DNA from: Clostridia bacterium
GTDB taxonomy: Bacteria; Bacillota_A; Clostridia; Christensenellales; Aristaeellaceae
Assembly (NCBI GenBank): GCA_017509065.1
Contig: JAFWQM010000009.1
Coordinates: 112,775-176,774 of the forward strand
DNA: 64,000 nucleotides
Direction of reading: 5' to 3'
Positions within the stretch are counted from its first letter, which is position 1. Each line of letters starts with the position of its first letter. Positions 1-8,210 of this stretch are shown one piece after another. The position numbers were made by a program, and so were the translations under genes. Under the pieces are notes generated by a model. The model made no database searches and was not told the origin of the DNA. It saw only the letters and a list, made by a program, of their open reading frames with translations.

Positions 1-152
1 GAGGCGGGCGGCGTTTTCTGGTTCTCCTCGCCGCCTTGCACTGATACGGGCCTGATGCCCCATAAATCCTCGCTGACCAGCTGCATCCGCTGATTCAGCA
101 AATCCTGCATGATCTCGTTTTGCAGTTGGATGATTTCGTCTTTGCGATCCAT
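1..152 (-). CDS. Unrecognised protein, N-terminal part only
   Basis: The start of a minus-strand gene that runs off the left edge. An ATG at 152-150 is preceded on the minus strand by an A-rich stretch with AAGGAG and opens a frame of 50 codons without a stop. The visible N terminus starts MDRKDEIIQLQNEIMQDLL and is a charged, probably helical segment, followed by a Gly/Glu/Pro-rich stretch that looks like a linker. A promoter lies just upstream. I do not recognise the family and give no function. Confidence 0.6.
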   Translation of the reverse strand, partial: MDRKDEIIQLQNEIMQDLLNQRMQLVSEDLWGIRPVSVQGGEENQKTPPA

Positions 153-205
153 GCGCGCTCGCTCCTTTTTTTCCTTCGGGACGCCGGAAGATTCCGGTTT
201 CATTT

Positions 206-234
206 ATTGTACAGCGCTTTGCCGGTTTAATCAA
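206..234 (-). promoter_or_regulatory. Sigma-A-like promoter for the left-edge gene
   Basis: On the minus strand TTGATT (234-229) and TACAAT (211-206) are separated by 17 bp. The predicted start of transcription lies near 199, within or beside a short palindrome at 184-197 (CCGGAA-ga-TTCCGG), which could be a leader hairpin or an operator. Confidence 0.6.
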
Positions 235-307
235 GGCTTTCGGAAGAAATAACGGGCATTCCGGCGAAAAGGACGAAGCAAAAACAGAAAAAGTTTTCAA
301 AAAGGGA

Positions 308-352
308 TTGACAGAGCGAAAGAATTAGTGTACTATGTTCATAGTTCACTAA
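308..352 (+). promoter_or_regulatory. Promoter and palindromic operator of the ytrA-type operon
   Basis: TTGACA (308-313) and TACTAT (331-336) are separated by 17 bp. A 28-bp inverted repeat covers 325-352: half-sites TTAGTGTACTATG and CATAGTTCACTAA around a TT centre, with one mismatched pair. It overlaps the -10 box and the start site, the usual place for a repressor operator. The GntR protein encoded immediately downstream is the obvious candidate ligand. Confidence 0.8.
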
Positions 353-375
353 CGAACACGAAAGGGGGAGGCCGA

Positions 376-738
376 ATGGAATTTGACGCCACGCGGCCTA
401 TCTGGCTGCAGGTGATGAACGCGCTGGAGATGGATGTGGTGACTGGAATCAGGAAGCCGGGGGAGAAGCTGCCGGGCGGGCGAGACCTGGCCCTCGCCTT
501 TGGCATCAACCCCAACACGGCGGCGCGGGTGTATCAGGAGCTGGAAAAAACCGGCCTGTGTGAAACTCGCCGGGGCATGGGCACTTTCGTGACGGGAGAT
601 GAGCGAACAATCGCTTCGGCGCGGGAAGCGCTGATCGCGCAGACAGTGAAGGACTTTCTTTGGAAAATGGCTCAGTTCGGCGCGTCGCCCGATGACGCGG
701 CCCGAATCATCCTGAAGGAGGAAAACAGCAATGCTTGA
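376..738 (+). CDS. GntR-family (YtrA subfamily) transcriptional repressor
   Basis: A 120-residue winged-helix regulator. The N-terminal two thirds is a GntR DNA-binding domain (PIWLQVMNALEMDVVTG, then LPGGRDLALAFGINPNTAARVYQELE, ending in the wing sequence RRGMGTFV). The short C-terminal tail without an effector domain is typical of the YtrA subfamily, which represses linked ABC transporter operons. The ATG at 376 is preferred over an upstream GTG at 328 because it follows AAAGGGGGAGG and because the upstream frame lies inside the operator. Its end overlaps the ATPase gene by 8 bp, so the two are co-translated. The palindrome at 325-352 suggests autoregulation. Confidence 0.9.
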   Translation: MEFDATRPIWLQVMNALEMDVVTGIRKPGEKLPGGRDLALAFGINPNTAARVYQELEKTGLCETRRGMGTFVTGDERTIASAREALIAQTVKDFLWKMAQFGASPDDAARIILKEENSNA

Positions 739-1429
739 AAGCAAAGAAGTGACCAAAGTATTCGGTTCCAAAACGGCGGTGGATCACATCAGCCTGTCGC
801 TTGAAAAGGGGCATATTTACGCCATGCTTGGCCCGAACGGCAGTGGCAAGACCACCTGGATGAAGCTGGCTGCCGGGCTGCTCAAGCCCACCTATGGCAT
901 GGTGTGCTTTAACGGCGAGCCGGTGAGCATCGAAAGCCGGAAGCGCGTGGCTTATATGTCCACCGAACCATATTTCTACACCTGGATGTCGGTCAAAGAC
1001 GTGGGCAAATACTATCAGGATTTCTTCGAGGATTTCTCGTACGACCGCTACCTGAATCTGCTCCGGCAGATGGAACTGACGGAAAACCTGAAAACCAAGG
1101 CCCTGTCCTCCGGTATGATGGCGAAGCTGAAAATCGCCGTCACCATGGCGCGGGACGCGGACGTGTACATGCTGGACGAGCCCTTCAACGGTATCGACCT
1201 GCTGGCAAGGGACGAGATCCGCGCCTGCATCGTGAGCTACGCCAACGAGGAAAAGCTCCTGCTCCTGTCCAGCCATCTGGTAGAGGAAATGGAAGCCATC
1301 GCAGACAGGGCAGTGTTCATCAAGGAAGGCAAGCTGGTGGAAAACGTCGATCTGGAAGAGATGCGCACGCAGCAGGGCGTTTCCATGGCGGACCGCTACC
1401 GCCAAATTTACGGACATACGGAGGGCTGA
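731..1429 (+). CDS. ABC transporter ATP-binding protein (YtrB-like)
   Basis: A 232-residue cytoplasmic ATPase subunit. Walker A is GPNGSGKTT near residues 34-42, the signature region reads LSSGMMAKLKIA near 124-135 (LSSGM instead of LSGGQ), and Walker B with its catalytic Glu is VYMLDEPFNG near 144-153. The start follows AAGGAGG and overlaps the end of the regulator gene. Together with the following membrane protein it forms a simple ABC-2-type exporter. In related Gram-positive operons such transporters respond to cell-envelope stress; the substrate here cannot be read from sequence. Confidence 0.9.
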   Translation: MLESKEVTKVFGSKTAVDHISLSLEKGHIYAMLGPNGSGKTTWMKLAAGLLKPTYGMVCFNGEPVSIESRKRVAYMSTEPYFYTWMSVKDVGKYYQDFFEDFSYDRYLNLLRQMELTENLKTKALSSGMMAKLKIAVTMARDADVYMLDEPFNGIDLLARDEIRACIVSYANEEKLLLLSSHLVEEMEAIADRAVFIKEGKLVENVDLEEMRTQQGVSMADRYRQIYGHTEG

Positions 1430-1433
1430 AACC

Positions 1434-2180
1434 ATGTTCAAGCTGATGAAATATGAAATCCGGAAAACCTGGATCACCAAGCTGATCCTGCTGGGCATTA
1501 CCGCTGCGGCGGAAATCGCGTACCTGATTTCGCTGTACACGGAGAACGATGGCGGTGTCGCCGCTTCAATCGGCATCCTGACGCTGCTGGCAATTTTCGG
1601 CGTGCTTTTTATCGGCCTGCAGAGCGTGATCACCCTGCATCGGGACATGAACACCAAGCAGGGCTACATGCTGTTCATGACGCCCAACAGCTGCTATAAG
1701 ATTTTAGGCGCGAAGGTGCTGGAAAACGGCCTGTCCATTTTCATCGCCGGCGCGTTCTACTTCGCTCTCGGCGCGCTGGATATTTCGCTGCTCTTTGCTA
1801 AGGAAGGCCAGCTGAACCAGATCTGGCAAATGCTTCAGGATGTGATAAGAACGTTTAATGAAGAGATCCCATTAAACGCTGACGGACTGGCGGCTTTCAC
1901 CTTTCTCCTGCTGACTGAATGGGTCAGCACAGTCGCGGCCGCCTACCTGGCCGACGTTATCAGCGCTGCGCTGCTGAACGGCAAATCCTTCAACGGCGTG
2001 GTCAGCTTTATCCTGTTCCTTGTGCTGAACTGGGGCTTTGGCTGGGTGGAGCGGATCGCGGTCCGGAACGTGCCGGACATCGTGACCTCAATGCTGCTGA
2101 ATGGCGGCATCGCCCTGGCCGCCGCAGCTGTGATGTATGTAGCCACAGCGCAGATCATGGAAAAGAAACTGAGCGTCTGA
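1434..2180 (+). CDS. ABC transporter membrane subunit
   Basis: A 248-residue integral membrane protein with about six hydrophobic segments (for example near residues 16-34, 40-62, 100-120, 155-180, 185-205 and 222-242). It starts 4 bp after the ATPase gene and is followed by a terminator, so it closes the three-gene operon. It is the permease partner of the upstream ATPase. No enzymatic motif is visible, and sequence conservation of this permease type is low. Confidence 0.85.
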   Translation: MFKLMKYEIRKTWITKLILLGITAAAEIAYLISLYTENDGGVAASIGILTLLAIFGVLFIGLQSVITLHRDMNTKQGYMLFMTPNSCYKILGAKVLENGLSIFIAGAFYFALGALDISLLFAKEGQLNQIWQMLQDVIRTFNEEIPLNADGLAAFTFLLLTEWVSTVAAAYLADVISAALLNGKSFNGVVSFILFLVLNWGFGWVERIAVRNVPDIVTSMLLNGGIALAAAAVMYVATAQIMEKKLSV

Positions 2181-2212
2181 TCCGCGCAAATGTCCATTTG
2201 GACGAACAAAAA

Positions 2213-2235
2213 GCAGCCGAGCGAGGCTGCTTTTT
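2213..2235 (+). terminator. Rho-independent terminator of the ytr-type operon
   Basis: Stem GCAGCC (2213-2218) and GGCTGC (2225-2230) around a 6-nt loop, followed by TTTTT. A-rich sequence on the left makes it usable from both strands, which suits the convergent gene ending at 2260. Confidence 0.85.
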
Positions 2236-2259
2236 ATCTCTGTTCAAAATGATTGGCGC

Positions 2260-3279
2260 TCACGGCAGTGTATCCAGGAACGCGGTTTTGATTTCCTCCA
2301 GCCGTTCATAATCCATGGCGTCGATATAAAACCGCTCCAGTGCGTCATGGCGGGTTTTGGCCTGGGCCAGCGCTTCCACTGCCTGATTCCGCATCAGATC
2401 AAACGCGGCACGGTCAAAGGCCAGGCGCGACGCTTCCCGCCGCAGGATCTCTGCGTCGAATGCCGGGGTAAACACCGCCGCCTGCGGCACAACGGCGGTG
2501 GTGAAGCAAACGCTGCTGACGCGCACATGCGAAAGCTTTCCTGCTTCCAGCGGGTCATGGAACGCGTCGCGGCCGACACCCCGCCGTTCAGCCGCTTCCC
2601 AGACGGGCCGCAGCACGCTGTCCGCGTCAAAGCCCCACGGCGCGTCCAGGCAATATGCTGTCCCGCCCAGCGCCGCGTCCAATTGCTGCAGGACACCCTT
2701 CCACGTGATCGCCTGCGCGAAGGCATGCGTTTCCTCGCCCGGTTCCGCGCTCGGCAGCAGCGACACCCATTCACGCCGCAGAATCCGCTTCTGCGCGTCC
2801 GGCAGCGCTGCGTCGTAAACCGCCGCCGCGTCGTCCCGAAGCGCTTTGGCCGCGCGCAGATAACGGTATGCCTGGGCGTAGCAGGCGGATATTTCTTTAT
2901 TCAGCGCCGTGATTTCTTCCGCCTGTTCCGCAAGCGTTTCCTCGTCCAGGCACACGCCCAGGTTCAAAATGCCGTCTTTCGCTCCCGGTGCGATTGGATC
3001 GACCACGTGCGGCGCTGTGCCGTCCAGCACCAGGAAACCCGCCTCGGGTGCGAATACAGCGTCCAGGCTGTCCGGGTCGCCTGAGCAGTGGTAGTACCCC
3101 ACAGCCGCCCCGCGTTTCTCGTACTGCTTCCCCACCTTTGCCATTAGCGTGCTTTTACCCACGCCCGGTCCGCCTTTCAGAATCACCGTGCGTTTTGCCT
3201 GCCGCCGCAAATCGTCAAAGAATCCCACAAACCCAGCCGCCGTGTTGCCGCCCGGAAACAGATGCCAGGTTCTTGCCAT
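2260..3279 (-). CDS. P-loop ATPase of the PRK06851-like family
   Basis: A 339-residue soluble protein with Walker A GGPGVGKST at residues 36-44, preceded by a motif typical of this family (HLFPGGNTAAGF near residues 6-17). The first part resembles a small nucleotide-binding domain; the second half again contains AxxW and ATPase-like segments. The family is common in spore-forming Clostridia, but I know no established reaction for it. The start follows AAAAAGGGGGAAG. It stands alone, convergent with the ABC operon and divergent from repeat A1. Family assignment is by pattern memory only. Confidence 0.65.
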   Translation of the reverse strand: MARTWHLFPGGNTAAGFVGFFDDLRRQAKRTVILKGGPGVGKSTLMAKVGKQYEKRGAAVGYYHCSGDPDSLDAVFAPEAGFLVLDGTAPHVVDPIAPGAKDGILNLGVCLDEETLAEQAEEITALNKEISACYAQAYRYLRAAKALRDDAAAVYDAALPDAQKRILRREWVSLLPSAEPGEETHAFAQAITWKGVLQQLDAALGGTAYCLDAPWGFDADSVLRPVWEAAERRGVGRDAFHDPLEAGKLSHVRVSSVCFTTAVVPQAAVFTPAFDAEILRREASRLAFDRAAFDLMRNQAVEALAQAKTRHDALERFYIDAMDYERLEEIKTAFLDTLP

Positions 3280-3393
3280 TGCGCTTCCCCCTTTTTCCTG
3301 CTGTTGCTCTACCGTATGCGGATAGAGCGGAAAAGAGTACAGACAGGGGAGAGGAACTGAGAGATTACAATTCGGGTTACAAGTTTAGTAACA

Positions 3394-3760
3394 GAGGGTT
3401 ACGCTGGAGGCTTTGCCTCCAGACCTCCACCAGGGCCCTGAGGCCCCTGGACCCGCGATAGCGGATGTTTGTTGGCTTGGAAAGCGTAATTTGTTCCCGC
3501 TGTTGCTTGAAAGAGAATAGCATGCTTTTGACGTTGTGCTTCTGGCCCGGCGGCGAAGCCGCCATCCCGGACGCTTTGCGTCCGGGGAAAGCCTGGGATT
3601 TTCCTGGCTTTCTTGGGCCAGAAGCCACTAACTTCTGTAACCCTATATCGACTGGCGAAGGTGGTTGGATTTCTCCAATATAGTAGTTTCGCCTATTGGG
3701 ATGCAAGGGATGAAATCCCTTGCCGCAGGTCTGGGCGCGCGTAGCGCCCAGCGTTCCTTG
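3394..3760 (+). repeat. Composite palindromic repeat A, copy A1
   Basis: This gene-free stretch between the ATPase gene and recD2 is a structured repeat. In order it holds a hairpin GGAGG-ctttg-CCTCC, a hairpin CCAGGG/CCCCTGG, the box GATAGCGGA, GTTCCCGCTG, the left core arm GCTTCTGGCCC (about 3538-3548), hairpins CGGCGGCGAAGCCGCC and CCGGACGCTTTGCGTCCGG, the right core arm GGGCCAGAAGC (about 3625-3635), the box CGCCTATTGGGATG, and two more hairpins (CAAGGGAT/ATCCCTTG and CTGGGCG/CGCCCAG). Copies A2 and A3 share these modules. The open frame at 3465-3683 is part of the repeat and is not a gene. Confidence 0.8.
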
Positions 3761-3832
3761 TGTTAGATGATCAATTGCTGAATGGTGACGCTGAAAGACG
3801 GACCGTAACGCTTTTCTCTCTGCTCCGCGCTC

Positions 3833-3861
3833 TTGCGCAATTGCCGCAAATCGGCTATAAT
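3833..3861 (+). promoter_or_regulatory. Promoter of recD2
   Basis: TTGCGC (3833-3838), 17 bp, then TATAAT (3856-3861). The start codon follows about 30 bp later. Confidence 0.6.
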
Positions 3862-3892
3862 ACTGCCATAAACGGGAAGGGGGGTGCGTGCG

Positions 3893-6109
3893 ATGGCCTC
3901 AGAAGCAGCGGGAAACGGGCTGATTGAAGCTGTGATCGAGGATACCATTTTCCGCAATGAGGAAAACGGCTATTCCGTTGTGGAAGCGCGAATGGGCCGG
4001 GAAAAAATCACCGTCGTCGGCACGCTGCCCGCCCTCGCCGCCGGAGAGCAGGTGGCGCTTACCGGCGTATGGGTTGAGCATCCCCAGTACGGCAGGCAAT
4101 GGAAAGCCGCGTCCTGCGAAATCCGTAAACCCACCACTTTGCTTGGCATCGAGCGCTATCTTTCCTCCGGGCTCATCCATGGCGTTGGGCCCTCCACCGC
4201 AAAGCTGCTGGTGCAGGAGTTTGGAAAGCATACCCTGGATGTGCTGTCCGACAGCCCCGAACGCCTCACCGAGGTGCCCGGGATCGGCAAAAAGCGCGCA
4301 CAGCAGATCGCCAAATCCTTTCTGGAGCAATACGGCGCGCGGGAAGCCATGGTCTTTTTGCAGTCCTACGGCGTATCGCCCTCGCTTGCGGTCAAGATCA
4401 GCAAGCGATACGGAGCCGACGCACAGCAAAAAATCCGCGAGAACCCCTATCGGCTCATCGACGACATTGAGGGCGTGGGCTTTCTCACCGCCGACCGCAT
4501 CGCCCTGTCGCTGGGTATCCCGCAGGACAGCGAATACCGTCTGAAAGCGGGCATCAAATATGTCCTGCAGGAGGCGGCGAACGGCGAGGGACATACGTAT
4601 CTGCCCCGTGACATCCTGCTGCAAAGAGCGGCGCAGGGCCTGCGCGTATCCGGTGAACTGCTGCTGCGTCCGCTGGACAGTCTGCTGTTCAGCCGCGAGA
4701 TCATCGCCATGGACGTGGACGGCCGGGACGTGGCGCTGCTGAGCAATTATTTCTACGCGGAAAAGGAAATCGCCCGGTATCTGAAGCTGCTGATGAGCAC
4801 GGCGCAGACAGCGATCCAGTCCGCAATATTGGAAGAAATTCAGCATTTTGAGCGGGAGAACCACATCCAATTCAGCGAAAACCAGCGCCTGGCCGTGTCT
4901 GAGGCCGTAAGGCGCGGGGTCGTGGTCATTACCGGCGGGCCGGGAACGGGCAAAACGACGATCATCAACTGTATGCTTTCCCTGCTGGGCAGGGATGTGC
5001 TGCTGGCCGCGCCGACCGGGCGCGCCGCCAAACGCATGAGCGAAGCCACCGGCCATGAGGCAAAGACCCTCCACCGGTTATTGGAGTTCAACGGAGACGA
5101 AGGACATTTTTTGCGGGACGAACAGAATCCCCTGGACTGCTCCTGCGTGATCGTGGACGAGATGAGCATGGTGGACGTGTTCCTGATGCGCAGCCTGCTG
5201 CGGGCGCTGAAACCGGGCACAAAGCTGATCATGGTGGGGGACGCCGATCAGCTGCCGTCCGTCGGCGCGGGAAACGTGCTGGGCGATATTTTGAAAAGCG
5301 GGGTCATTCCATCCGTGCGTCTCACCGACATTTTCCGACAGAGCGAACAAAGCCTGATCGTGATGAACGCCCACCGCATCAACCACGGAGAACCGCCGGT
5401 GCTGAACCAGAAGGGCAGCGACTTTTTCTTTGAGCGCCGTCCGCAGGCCGAAGCCGCTGCGGAAGCCATCGTGGGGCTGTGCACCCACCGCCTGCCCGCA
5501 TTCCTGCGCACGGATGACCCCGCGCGGGATATCCAGGTGCTGTCTCCGACCAAGAAAGCCGGGGCGGGGGTGTACCAGCTCAACAGTATGCTCCAGGCGG
5601 CCCTGAACCCACCCGCGCCGCGGAAGCCGGAAATCCGCTACGGAGAGACCTCCTTCCGCCTGGGCGATAAGGTGATGCATGTGAAGAACAATTACCAGCT
5701 CGCCTGGAAAACCGACGACGGAGTAGAGGGCGAGGGCGTATTCAACGGCGACGTGGGCTTCGTCACGCATGTGGATACCGAGGACAGGATCCTGACCGTC
5801 CGCTACGACGACGAGCGGACAGTGGAATACGATTATCAGCAGCTGGAAGAACTCGAACTGGCCTACTGCCTGTCCGTGCACAAGAGCCAGGGCAGCGAAT
5901 TCCCCTGCGTTGTGATGCCCGTGGTGGGCGGACCGCCGCGGCTTCTGACCCGCAATCTGTTTTATACAGCCCTCACCCGCGCCCGGAAGCTGGTCGTGCT
6001 TGTAGGCCGGGAGGACGCAATCGCCGCCATGGTGCGCAACAACCATATCGCGGCCAGATTCACCACCCTCGGGCAGAGGCTGGCGGAGGAAATTGGAGTG
6101 AGGAGTTAG
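3893..6109 (+). CDS. recD2: SF1B DNA helicase RecD2
   Basis: A 738-residue 5'-3' helicase of the RecD2/TraA class, which works outside RecBCD in DNA repair and at stalled forks. An OB-like N-terminal part and helix-hairpin-helix repeats (VPGIGKKRAQQIAKSF near residue 126) precede the helicase core: Walker A GGPGTGKTT near 348-356, DE box VIVDEMSMVD near 418, and SVHKSQGSEF plus TALTRARK near 661 and 693. Length fits the family. The ATG at 3893 lies 8 nt after GAAGGGGGG and is preferred over the GTG at 3884. The last codons (GVRS-stop) are formed by the left arm of the heptad-repeat hairpin that follows, so the native C terminus may have been altered. Confidence 0.95.
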   Translation: MASEAAGNGLIEAVIEDTIFRNEENGYSVVEARMGREKITVVGTLPALAAGEQVALTGVWVEHPQYGRQWKAASCEIRKPTTLLGIERYLSSGLIHGVGPSTAKLLVQEFGKHTLDVLSDSPERLTEVPGIGKKRAQQIAKSFLEQYGAREAMVFLQSYGVSPSLAVKISKRYGADAQQKIRENPYRLIDDIEGVGFLTADRIALSLGIPQDSEYRLKAGIKYVLQEAANGEGHTYLPRDILLQRAAQGLRVSGELLLRPLDSLLFSREIIAMDVDGRDVALLSNYFYAEKEIARYLKLLMSTAQTAIQSAILEEIQHFERENHIQFSENQRLAVSEAVRRGVVVITGGPGTGKTTIINCMLSLLGRDVLLAAPTGRAAKRMSEATGHEAKTLHRLLEFNGDEGHFLRDEQNPLDCSCVIVDEMSMVDVFLMRSLLRALKPGTKLIMVGDADQLPSVGAGNVLGDILKSGVIPSVRLTDIFRQSEQSLIVMNAHRINHGEPPVLNQKGSDFFFERRPQAEAAAEAIVGLCTHRLPAFLRTDDPARDIQVLSPTKKAGAGVYQLNSMLQAALNPPAPRKPEIRYGETSFRLGDKVMHVKNNYQLAWKTDDGVEGEGVFNGDVGFVTHVDTEDRILTVRYDDERTVEYDYQQLEELELAYCLSVHKSQGSEFPCVVMPVVGGPPRLLTRNLFYTALTRARKLVVLVGREDAIAAMVRNNHIAARFTTLGQRLAEEIGVRS

Positions 6110-6210
6110 AAGTTTTATAATGCTTTGAAGAAGGTAATACAGGCTTTCTTCCAATGGTTCGACTATATAAAACTCCTCACTCCTCACTCATCACTCCTAA
6201 CTCCTAACTG
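6095..6210. repeat. Heptad-arm hairpin element C1
   Basis: An inverted repeat with arms built of 7-nt units. Left arm: GGAGTGA, GGAGTTA, then GAAGTTTTATA. Right arm: TATAAAACTCC, then units of the form TCACTCC, TCACTCA, TCACTCC, TAACTCC, TAACT. The arms pair across a spacer of about 50 nt. The left arm overlaps the last codons of recD2 and supplies its stop codon. It could form a stem in the mRNA end of recD2. Confidence 0.75.
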
Positions 6211-6244
6211 AAACAAACGCTATCATTTTCCAGGAGGACGAAAA

Positions 6245-7432
6245 GTGCTTCGCATCGGACAATTTACCGACACATTTCTCCCCGTCGTGGACGGGGTGGG
6301 CCGGGTCGCGCTTGCCTATTCGGAAACCCTGTGCAAACTGGGCCACCAGGTAACGGTGGTGACGCCGATGTACGATACCGGCTATCGGGGCGGCTACCCC
6401 TTTGAGCTGGTGGATTTCACCGCCCGCAAGGTGCCGGGCATGAAACAGTACAAAGCCGGGGAAGCGCCCTGGGACCCGCATTACCGCAAGCGGATGCGCA
6501 TGATCCCGCTGGACATCGTGCACGCGCACAGCCCTTTTACCGCGGGCAGCGAGGCCCTACGTCTGGCGGTGCTGCGGAAGATCCCGCTGGTGGCCACGTT
6601 CCATTCCAAGTTTTACGACGACTTTCTGAAGGTCACCAAGTCCGAAACGCTTGCGAAGGCGGGGGTCAAATTCGTGGTGGATTTTTTCAACCGCTGCGAC
6701 GAGGTGTGGGCTGTGGGCCAGAACCCTGCCGACGTGCTGCATGAATACGGCTATGAAGGCGATATTCAGGTGATGCCGAACGGCGTATCATTCCGCAGCG
6801 TCGATCCGAAAGCGGTGGAGGAAGTCAACCGCCGCTGGGGCCTGAAAAAAGAACCGCTGCTGCTGTTCGTGGGCCAGATGAACTGGAAAAAGAATATCCT
6901 GACGGTGCTGGAGGCCTGCGCCGTCCTGAAAGCCCAGGGAAAGAAATTTCATCTCATTCTGGCAGGACAGGGCTCGGACATGCGCGAGATCGAGCGCAAA
7001 ATCAGCGACCTGAACCTGCGCGACCGCACGCACCTGGCGGGCCACATCACGGACATGCAATTGCTGGACGGCCTGTACAGCCGCGCGTCACTGTTCTGCT
7101 TCCCTTCGCTCTATGACGCTGCGCCTATGGTGGTGCGCGAAGCCGCCGTGATGGGCACGCCCTCCGTGATGGTGCGCGGCAGCACGGCTGCCGAAATCAT
7201 CCGCGATGGGGAAAACGGCTTTCTGTGTGAAAACGCCGCGCTCGACCTTGCGCGGGTCATCGCCGACGCCCTGAGCGACCAGGGACGGCTGCGGGCGGTG
7301 AGCCAAAACGCCCGGGAAACCATTCCCGTTCCCTGGGACGGCATCATGGAAAAGGCCGTGGAGCGCTATACGCGCCTCATCGCGCTGGGCAAGGAAGGAA
7401 AACTGAACAGGAAATATATGCGGGTCATTTAG
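6245..7432 (+). CDS. Glycosyltransferase family 4 (GT-B fold)
   Basis: A 395-residue retaining glycosyltransferase. The N-terminal half has the glycine-rich acceptor domain start (IGQFTDTFLPVVDGVGRV) and the HSPFTAG/TFHSKF motifs; the C-terminal half has PNGV near residue 179 and the donor-binding region PSLYDAAPMVVREAAVMGTP near 286-306, where GT4 enzymes carry an EX7E motif. The start is GTG, supported by CCAGGAGGAC eight nt upstream. It opens the polysaccharide or glycolipid cluster. Similar proteins in Firmicutes glycosylate diacylglycerol or lipid-linked intermediates, so a glycolipid role is also possible. Confidence 0.85.
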   Translation: MLRIGQFTDTFLPVVDGVGRVALAYSETLCKLGHQVTVVTPMYDTGYRGGYPFELVDFTARKVPGMKQYKAGEAPWDPHYRKRMRMIPLDIVHAHSPFTAGSEALRLAVLRKIPLVATFHSKFYDDFLKVTKSETLAKAGVKFVVDFFNRCDEVWAVGQNPADVLHEYGYEGDIQVMPNGVSFRSVDPKAVEEVNRRWGLKKEPLLLFVGQMNWKKNILTVLEACAVLKAQGKKFHLILAGQGSDMREIERKISDLNLRDRTHLAGHITDMQLLDGLYSRASLFCFPSLYDAAPMVVREAAVMGTPSVMVRGSTAAEIIRDGENGFLCENAALDLARVIADALSDQGRLRAVSQNARETIPVPWDGIMEKAVERYTRLIALGKEGKLNRKYMRVI

Positions 7433-7444
7433 GATGCTGATAAG

Positions 7445-8209
7445 ATGAAAACTCTTTCCGGCCAGGCCGGGTCAGGGAATAATGGAATGAACATCAAAAT
7501 CGTGGTAGCCACGCACAAAGCGTATCCAATGCCGGATGAACCGATGTATCTGCCCGTGCAGGCAGGGGCCGCATGCCATGACTGTCTTAAGTATCAGGGC
7601 GACGACGCGGGGGAAAGCATCAGCGAAAAAAATGGCGTCTACTGTGAACTGACGGCGCTGTACTGGGCCTGGAAAAACCTGGACGCGGACGCTGTGGGCC
7701 TGTGCCATTACCGGCGTTATTTCCGGGAACCTGGCAAAAACGAACCGCTGCGGGAAGAGACGCTTCAAAAGCTGCTTGCGGAAACGCCGGTGATCCTGCC
7801 GGTCAAGCGGAATTATTTCATTGAAACGGGGGAGAGCCAGTTCGTCCACGCGCATGGCCGGGAAAGCCTGGACGCCCTGCGCGGCGCGCTGAAAGCGGTC
7901 TGTCCAGCTTATCTCCCAGCCTTTGACCGCAGTATGGGAAGAGCATCCGGGCACCGGTTCAACATGATGATCATGCGACGAAAGGAATTTGACGCCTACT
8001 GCGGCTGGCTGTTCGGCGTTCTGTTTGAAACGGAAAAACGCCTGGGCAAACCAGCGCCGCGCATGATGGGCTATCTGGCGGAAAGGCTGATGGATGCCTG
8101 GATCGAAACTGAGAATATTCGTTACCGGGAGCTTCGGGTGTACCACACGGAAAAGGAAAACTGGCTGCTGAAAGGCGGCCGCTTTCTGCTTCGAAAAATA
8201 CGGGGATGA
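7445..8209 (+). CDS. DUF4422 capsular polysaccharide glycosyltransferase-like protein
   Basis: Up to 254 residues. The conserved block starts IKIVVATHKAY and continues with MYLPVQAGAA, the segment YCELTALYWAWKN and GLCHYRRYF near residue 85, all hallmarks of DUF4422 proteins found in capsule and exopolysaccharide clusters. Two starts are possible: ATG 7445, with AGGATG upstream, or ATG 7487, which matches the usual family N terminus. It lies 12 bp after the GT4 gene and 1 bp before the flippase gene, so it belongs to the same operon. A transferase function is inferred from family context. Confidence 0.8.
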   Translation: MKTLSGQAGSGNNGMNIKIVVATHKAYPMPDEPMYLPVQAGAACHDCLKYQGDDAGESISEKNGVYCELTALYWAWKNLDADAVGLCHYRRYFREPGKNEPLREETLQKLLAETPVILPVKRNYFIETGESQFVHAHGRESLDALRGALKAVCPAYLPAFDRSMGRASGHRFNMMIMRRKEFDAYCGWLFGVLFETEKRLGKPAPRMMGYLAERLMDAWIETENIRYRELRVYHTEKENWLLKGGRFLLRKIRG

Positions 8210-8210
8210 A

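Noticed and set aside
3465..3683. A 72-residue frame between the ATPase gene and recD2
   Set aside because: Lies inside repeat A1, and similar frames appear in A3 on the other strand; the sequence is explained by hairpins.
6095..6210. Possible CRISPR array in the heptad repeats
   Set aside because: Units are 7 nt without spacers and form two complementary arms; no cas genes in the window.
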